The position numbers and the translations under genes are program-made. A model generated the notes under the pieces. It had not been told where the DNA came from and made no database searches. It saw only the letters and a list, made by a program, of their open reading frames with translations. DNA of 64,000 nucleotides, taken from assembly GCA_023014485.1 (NCBI GenBank), contig JAJOZX010000880.1, forward strand, positions 381,501-445,500. Direction: 5' to 3'. Positions within the stretch are counted from its first letter, which is position 1. Every line of letters begins with the position of its first letter. Below are positions 47,201 to 56,200 of this stretch, piece after piece. This stretch comes from Bathynomus jamesi. Taxonomy: Eukaryota > Arthropoda > Malacostraca > Isopoda > Cirolanidae.

Positions 47201-50200
47201 ATCTTGTTTTACTTCTTTTATCTCTTCCTCCTTCTCGTCTTTCTGATCATCTCCCTTATCTTCTTTCTCCCCCTTTTCTTCCTTCTCCCCATCCTCATCC
47301 TCGTCTTCCTTCTTCTCTTCTTTCTTCTTGTCTTCCTTAGTTTCTTCCTTCTTGTCTTCATTCTTCCCCTCAGTTGACCTAATAACAAATTTCAAAGTCA
47401 AAGAAAAAACAGAAATAAACATTCCTTCATTTCTTTCATTAAAAAAAAATTTAAAATTTAAAGCTACGAATGATACGAATTGGAAAACTATTGAGCAAAT
47501 AAAATATTCCCTCTTCATTATGGGTACTTCAACCCTGACATTTACTAAATGAGTACTCCCTATCCCTGGCAATCACAGTTTACTTAATCATAGCTGCTAC
47601 TCTCACCTTCGTAATTCACTTTTAAATAAAAAAAATATAATAAATATATATATATATATATAATGTAGATACATACCTCTTAGATGTAGCGATGGTGGTT
47701 TTTTTTAAGTTAGAAATTAAAATTTACTTTTTTTTTTTTTTTTTTTTTTAAGGAAATTAAAGAGAACTAAGGAGAATTTTAAAAATGTTGGTCATTGTGG
47801 GCAGATTCAAAGTAAATAATTAAATATTGAGAAATGTTTTCTGTACAAAATATTTGAAAATAAGCGCAAAGGTTTTCAAAATTAATGAAGCCAATGCAAA
47901 AGTGAATTTTACATTTCCACAAGACTTAAAACTTGAATGATGGCAAAGGTGAATCTAACTAAAAGGTTTCGGATAAAACCTGCCCCCCCTGCGTAAAGTG
48001 TTTAAAAATTATGAGGAAAGAGAGCTCCCCTCTGATTCGTAAGGAGGTGGGCTTACCTCTCGGACTTTGAAGGGGAAACTTCCCCTTGTTTGCTCTTGAG
48101 CTCTTTGGAATGTGACGAAGCTCTTTCCTTGTCTTCCCTCTCTCTGACGGAGGGCGACTTAGAAGCCATGCCCTTCACCCTACCTCTGCCCTCTTTAGAG
48201 CCGCCGCCCTTAGAGTTGGAGGACTTATTCGGGGGGCGTTTTGCTTTTACGAACTTGCGAGAATTATCTTGACGCCCTCTGTTCGAGGGGTAGTAGCCGG
48301 AGCTCATTCCCCTGGGGCCTCCGGAACGTAAGGAAGAATCCCAGGGATTACCCATTCTTTGTTGAAGGAATTCAGGGCCCCTGGCGGGTGGGGGGAAAGC
48401 TGGGGGAGCGACTCCCAGCAAAGGAGTGTTAGATGGAGAAGGGAGTAAGCCCCTGCCTCTCTGATCATCGAAGCCTCCCATCTGTTGAAAGGTGAAGAAA
48501 TAGAAGCGCCAACTCATTTTAAGTAGCGAGACACAGAGGCAGTCAGTCACAGCTGGTCTGGGGAAAATGATACGCCAGAACGCATCTCTGAGTGTGGCTA
48601 CAAAATGAGATGGGAGCCAAACAAGGATTCACTCACTCAGGTTCAAGAAGAGAGAGATCTGGTTAGTGTTGGAGGAATAATCGTATAATCAATTAATATC
48701 CATACGAACGGTTCACGCAACCGTGAACTGTTCTCCAGATGAAAATGAAAACAAAATCATACCTTGCATCAATTACTCGTATCTAATGCCGTGATTTATA
48801 ACCTCGGAGTCTGTTTACTTTTATTAAGAAAATACGTCGAGAGTCTGTTTGCAGAAATTAGTAAATTGTGGCAAAAAATATATGATATGGTACAAACCAA
48901 TTTCATACGCAGTAGCTACATACTTAATGCGGTCAACAGTAGAAAACATCTTCAAACCCCTTTTAAATTATTCTTTCTGAATATTTAACGTTGTGAAGCC
49001 ATTCCAAATGCAAACATTTGTCGTAAAGTTAAAAAGCATTTAGTACTGGTAATTATGTCTATTTTAGAACCCTACATAAGTCTACATTAAATTTAATCAT
49101 TACTATTGATGGATGGCCTGTACACTGACACAAGTAAGCTGTATGTTCTTCAATGGTAGTGGGCGCTATTTGTCACAATGAAGTCTTATCAACCTTTGAA
49201 TATAAGAGCTGATTTCATTAAAATATGCGGAGAAATCACAAACTTTAATAAATTTTTTTAACATTTACAATAGTAAATGCGAGAAAATAAAGCAGGTTAT
49301 GCAAACAGTGTTTAATTCAGTGCCGAGTAAGCTCGGCTCATACATACAAGGTACTTTAGGCAGAAAAGCCTGATAAAAATGAGGAAACTCAAACTAAGTT
49401 TCCGATGCTACAATTACACTGGTAACTAGACTAACCAGCATAATCAAAGCACTGAACCAATAACAGGTAGCAATGTTGTTCAGAATTGCGTATATATAAT
49501 AATAATAATAATTAGTCATATATAATGTAGGTGTATTCTACACATGGAAGCAAAACTAAAGATTTTCTTGTATGTTGACTACACTTTTTTTTTTTTTTTT
49601 TTTTTTAAATATGAAAGTTTTACAATTTTTGGAAATGTGATCCGATAATGAGATATTATTTAGGTGGATTTTACTTACCCTTTCAAGCCTTCGGATTTTA
49701 TTTGAATTATTTCCAAATCCTCCAAAATTGGTGGTTGCAAAGTTGCCCTGAAAATAAATTAAATTAACCATAAAGTATTTTTTTTTTTATTTTATTTTCT
49801 TTTTTTTTATATTTTTCTTTTTAAAGAAGAGAAAGGGATTTATTAGTTAAACAATATGGTGTAGTAGGGTCCCCTATGAAGCAAATTTATGGGAATCAGT
49901 AGCTTATAGAACAGATTTTATGCATAGGGAGATGGCAACCACATCACCCACGTTAATGGAAGGAAAGGATTAGATTGGTGACCCATCCTTCCCTCTCTCC
50001 CCCCATGATAGAGCACCAATAGCCTTGAATTTTCCACAACTTTTATGAAAAAGTTGTGAAAAAAAGACTGATCAAAACTTTCAAAAGAAATCTAAAGAAA
50101 AATCTTAGTTACTTTAATAATTCAAGGCAAGTTTGAGTGCCAGAGAGAGTGCACACAGACACACACCACACACACACACAAAAAAAAAAAATTATCGCAC

Positions 50201-53200
50201 ACCAAACAATTTCTGAACCTGTAAGCTACAAAAATTTTTATTTTTAAAATATCTGTGCCTTCCTCTCTAATTTCCTTTCTGCAGTTATAAATGGCCACTA
50301 TTCTTCTAAAGCTATTAATAGTGGTGTTCCTCAGGGTTCTGTCCTGTCACCAACTATTTTCCTTTTATTTATCAATGATCAATTATTAAGTCCCACTTCC
50401 CATCCTATCCACTCTTATTGCCAATGATTCCACTCTTTACTTTTCCACCCACTTTGCGAAGCATCCCTCTCAACAGTCTCTCCATGCTTCATGTAGGATG
50501 GCTATGGTAACACCTGACCTCCGATCTTTTTCCCCATCTCTGAGGCAGGAAAAACCTTGTGGCTTTCAATGCTCCAAAATGTCAATTCCTCCATCTGTTT
50601 ACTCATCACAATCTTCCACAGGACTATCCCCTTACCTTCAACAATACACAACTCAATCCTTTCTCTTCTATTAACATTCTTGGCATTTCCTTTTCTCATG
50701 ATCTCTTCTGGAAAAATCACACGTACTGTTTTTCCAAAACATCTTCCAAGAGGTTGTTAGGTGTACTGTACAACCCCCACAGTTTCTTCACCCAAACTAA
50801 TTTGCTGTCTCTATAGAAGGGTCTTGTCCACCCCTTGTGGAGTACGCTTCTCTCGTGCAGGGTGGCTCAACCCACACAGCTGTACTTGACTAGGTGGAAT
50901 CAAAGGCTTTTCATCTTATCAATTCCTTGCCTCTTACTGACTGTTTTCAATCCCTCTCTCTTTACTATTGCTATTATAATGGACACTGCTCTTCTGAATT
51001 CTCTAACTGCATGACTCCTCCTTTAAGGAGAGCACGCAGTACCCGATTTTCGACACACTCATTCCTTTTCTGTCCACCTCTCTAATGAAAGGGTTGATCA
51101 GTACTTTTAATCTTTCATCTACTCAACCAGTCAACTCCGGAACAATCTAACTCAGTCTATCTTCCCAGGGCTGTATATTACCTTCAATCTTTCAAACACA
51201 GTGTCCAGGGATCTTGAAAACACGACCTTTATTTTGGATCTCTTCATAAAGATTCTTCTATTCGGGTGGTGTCTTTGCAGGCATTCACCCCTGGCCCCTC
51301 CTTCCTGCACACACACAAAAAACTTAAGCCCACATCAATTACAATGAAGTGATGTACATACTGGTATGTTTATGTAACTGAATTTAAAATATAAAGTTCA
51401 CAGACTGGCATAAAACTTCATACAAAATACACATCCATTAAACAAATAAAAAGTTTAAGTGAAACAAAACAATTCTATTTGTTTAATTTTGCTATACTTT
51501 CAGTGATATAAATTTGTCAATTTTAAAGCAGATGCCACTGATTATCATTCAGACTATAAACGAACAGTCCTTAAAGTTACGGGAAAGCCTACAAAAATAT
51601 TCTTATACCTCCTATACTGTACTTACAAATATGGTACGACATTTTGGTCTGGAACTACCATTTCCATATTGTACTGGTACCTTTTATTACCATATTTTCA
51701 TCCCAGATTAAGGTAATATCCATTCTCTGGACACAAAATAAGGGTCTGACAGCATTAGTAAAATGCACTTGGGAACAGTTCCTACATTTAATCTGAACAT
51801 TACTACAACACTAAAAAATTAAATGATATAACCATTCAATTATAAATCTTTGTCAAATACTGCACCAAACTTAATTTAATTTTAATTTACAAATCAAATT
51901 AATTTTTTTTGTTCTTTTGCACTGATATATGTATATAACTTACCCTATTCATTCCTGAATTAACTAAATAAGAACTGGCAGCTGGCTGAGCAAAAGCATT
52001 TTGACTAAATAAATTGGACTGCATTCCTGGTGTCACTCCATTTTCCCAGGGACTGACCATTGGTCTTGCTCCTCCAAGATTTCTATGGGGAAAAAGAAAA
52101 ATTTGTAAAATTGTTAAAAAAAAAAAATTCTTGTGTAAAAAAAACCCTGAAATTACGTAAAATATGAAACATGTTCATTTGGTCATCCAAAACAAACAAA
52201 CAAATAAATAAATGGAATGAACTGATTCATTTTTACTCATGACAGGTCAATAAAACACTTAATGAACTACAATGAATTCCAATACTATGACCTACTTCTA
52301 AAACAGTTCCATGCTTTTAGCCCTGGTAGACTATGCAATATTACCTGAAGAAAAGTAATTAAGAAAATGGAAATAAAAAATACATACAGTAATCCCTCGC
52401 TTTATGGAAGGGTTATGTTCAGTAAAATCCTCCCATAAGGAGTATTTTCCCATACTCCCATTAATCACTACACATTATACAGGGTGTCCCAGAATTAACT
52501 ATCTATTTCAATGAAATCGGACAAATTTTTTAAAAACACTTTTATTTATGTTTATCATGTTTAATGTTTGTTAAAAATGTATAAATTTCTAATTTTTTTT
52601 CATAATTTTTTCATTATCTGGTCCAATGAAAGGCCGTCTGAAGTCATAGAATGGCAGACACACTCTCCAAAAGTTAACGTGTGGCTTGGAATGACCAAAT
52701 CCAAAATTTATGGCCCATTCTTCTTTGCGGAAGCAACTGTAACAGGTACCGTCTACCTTGATATGCTTCAGCAGTTTCTCGAACCACAGCTTCTTCTTGA
52801 TGGCATTCTTGATAATGTTGTGTTTCAACAAGACGGAGCACCATAAATTTTGGATTTGGTCATTCCAAGCCACACATTAACTTTTGGAGTCTCTTTGCCA
52901 TTCTATGACTTCAGACGGTCTTTCATTGGACCAGATAATGAAAAAATTATGAAAATAAAATTATGAAACAAATTTAGAAATTTATACATTTTTAACATAT
53001 TAAACATGATAAACCTAAATAAAAGTGTGTTTTTAAAAAATTTGTCCGATTTCATTGAAATAGATAGTTAATTCTGGGACACCCTGTATAATTGGATACA
53101 CATTCCTATGGAAGAAAATCCCAACTCTACGATATAACAATAATGCAACAAATTGAATTCCCATAAAGCAAGGGATTACTGTATTCATTAATTTTTTTAA

Positions 53201-56200
53201 CAGGTATATTCTGAAGTTTACTGAACTTCAGGGAGCAAAAATTTGTACTTGTATCTTCCCAAGTACAGTAAACCTTTGAGTTAATGGACCCTTGACCCCT
53301 ATTCAACACACTGTCCAACATCTGATCTAGTGCGCATTTTGCACTTCAGTCAACATGAGCCATCATGAGCCTACTATGCTGCTGACTGAATTTCATGATA
53401 GAGCATTGTCTTCACCTCTTGAGTTCTGCTTTCAATTCAGTATTTGAGTTTGCTTTATTAGCATATAAAGTGAACAGAAGTTATCAACCATGGCCTCTAA
53501 AGATAGTGGTGTGAAAAGAAAGTGACTGAATTTGTGTTTCACAAAAACTTGAGTTAATAGCAAAACTGGAGTCTGGTGTGTCAGTTGCCCGCATGTGCAA
53601 GGAGTATGGTGTGAAAAAACAAATGGTAGACAATAATGTTTACAGGGGGTATTTTATTATAGTTGGTGTATTTTCTGTTTACCGGTGCTCATAATATACA
53701 GTACAGTAATCCATCATTTTACAGTTTTGCATATACACAGGTAAGTCACACCATACCTAAAATGCTAAATTTGAACAGATAAATATTGCACATCAGTTCC
53801 ATGTGTAGTACAATTACATACTGTGCAGCAAAATTTCATTTCTTTTATTATATTACGTATTATTCATATATTATATTATTATTATATTATACATTACTTA
53901 CTAACTGTATTTATAGCTTAATACTTGTTAATAAGGTTAAATCAGGCTATATATAGGCCCATTAACTTGTAAACAGATGGAGTGGGGTAAATTGAATGTA
54001 AATATAGCGTGTCTTGTACAGTATACACATTTTTTGTTATACATGGGGCACACAAGTATGGAACCCCTCATAAAACAAGGAATTACTGTATATACACTGT
54101 ATGGTGTTATTGGATGTTTTTTTAGTTTTATTTTAGCATTTTTACTGCTGCTATTAGATACAGTTACAAGATCACCAATAAACATTCAGATTTAATGGAT
54201 TGCTAGCATTAAGAGACACCCCTTCCAGGCTTCCCCCATATTAGTCTTATATCAAGGGTTTACCATAATTTAAAAATACCTGAACTAAAAATTAGAATTG
54301 GTTTTATAATAGGGTTAATTTCAGAAAGCATTTGAGCCGATCTTTTTACCCAAATGCAATACAACAATTGTCAATAAAAAGTGATGTCCATGTGTAAAAT
54401 TTAACTTGTAGGGGGTGAACTGGTTTCTGAGTTTTGGGTCGCTGAGTATTTAGACCCTTTTTGGGGTTCTGGATGAGTTTGTTTTAATATCAGCCAATAA
54501 CATTTTAATTTCCTAAGCTATAGAAGCGTGTTACTCTTCCTTACACAGCCATTTTCATTAAGCAATTCTAATTAAATAATCAATGTAATGAAACTAGGCT
54601 AACTGTCATAAAAGAATAGAGGGCCAAGTACTCATTTGAGAAATATAGGAAAAGTTACTTTTTATCAGGTTGGACAATCTGATGCTAATTTAGGAACCTA
54701 TTACTTCATGACAGCTGAGACCTCTGAACACCCAGTGAAACTAATTAAGTTAATCTTTATCAAGAATTTTTGATTACTGAAAACTGCCCTATTTTAAAGT
54801 TGTTCATAGTTTACATGTAGGACTAATCCAATAATAAACTATACTAACAACATTTTATTACTAATTAGTCATTAATTTTAATTAAACTTAGAAAGACTGC
54901 TTAACCCTTATCAGTATGTGTGTAACTGTTACAAATGTGCTTATTTTTTAAAATTACTACAAAAGGAGTAGTGATTTTGCTATTTGCTTCTAGGACTGTC
55001 AGAAACTGTACAGATATGAATTTACATGAAGTTCTGTAATTGCTTTACAATTTTTTACAGAAATAAGCTAAGCTTTAATGATACGAGTAACATTTGGTTA
55101 CATGTTTTCTTGCAATATTCATGTTACAACCTGTTAATTCTTGTATAATCATGCTAAATTTTCAGTTATATAAAGTGGTAAGCGAGAAAGGCTACATTAC
55201 TTGTTGTGTGTGTGCCATGTTTATTCTACGTGTATCATCTCTGTCAGACAAGGAGATTAAGGCAATTTAAAAATGTATCTGATAATGAAAATGGTGGTGA
55301 TAATGTAGATGAAATCTATATTGGCAGCAATGAATCTGTGGATAATAATAGCCTCATGGAAGAAGTTAGTGATGTCGGAAACAACATATTTTTTGCAGAA
55401 GAGAGCTCAAGCAAAGATGATGACACTGAACAGTCGAGTAGGAGAGAGCAATTATATGAGGCAGGAGGCATCAGCTATTCAGATCAACCTTTTTTGATGA
55501 GACACCATGATTGTAACATTTGTCATTTTGTTCCTAGAAATCTCTCATATTTTCGCACAGAGATTGAAGCTTTTCATCTTTTCATTACAGAAGAAATGTT
55601 TGTCTATTTTACAATACACTAATCGCAAAGTAAATGATCTTAGATGAAATGCAAAAACTATTTGTAGTCATATGGTTTCATTTACCTTTGAAGAATTCAA
55701 AGCTTGCATTGGTATTATTTTGTAGCAAGAGCAGATAGGGACAATTTCACATCCCTGGTGGACTTACAGGATCCTACAGATGGAAAGCCATTTTATTGGG
55801 CAGTGATGTCACTTCTTCACTACAAGTTTTTTCTCCAAGTAGTTAGGTTCAATAACTTTCATAATCAAGCTAGTCATCTACTTAATGACTGCTTAGCTGC
55901 TATTAGTGAATTATGGGGTGCAATGCAAAACAACCTAGGAAAATATTACATTCATGATAATTTAACTGTGGATGAGCATCATCATGGTTATAGAGGCAGA
56001 ATTCCTGGTTGTACCTACATACCATCAAAGCCCAGAAAGTATGGTGTGAGGATCTTTTTGGCTATGTGAAGCTCAGAGTGGCTTTGCTTTCAATGCAAAA
56101 ATATATATTGGAAAAGAGGGAGACATCAAACATTGTGAACTAGGAAAACATTGTTCTAGAGCTTTGCCAGCCATATCACCAGTCAGGACATGAAATTGTA

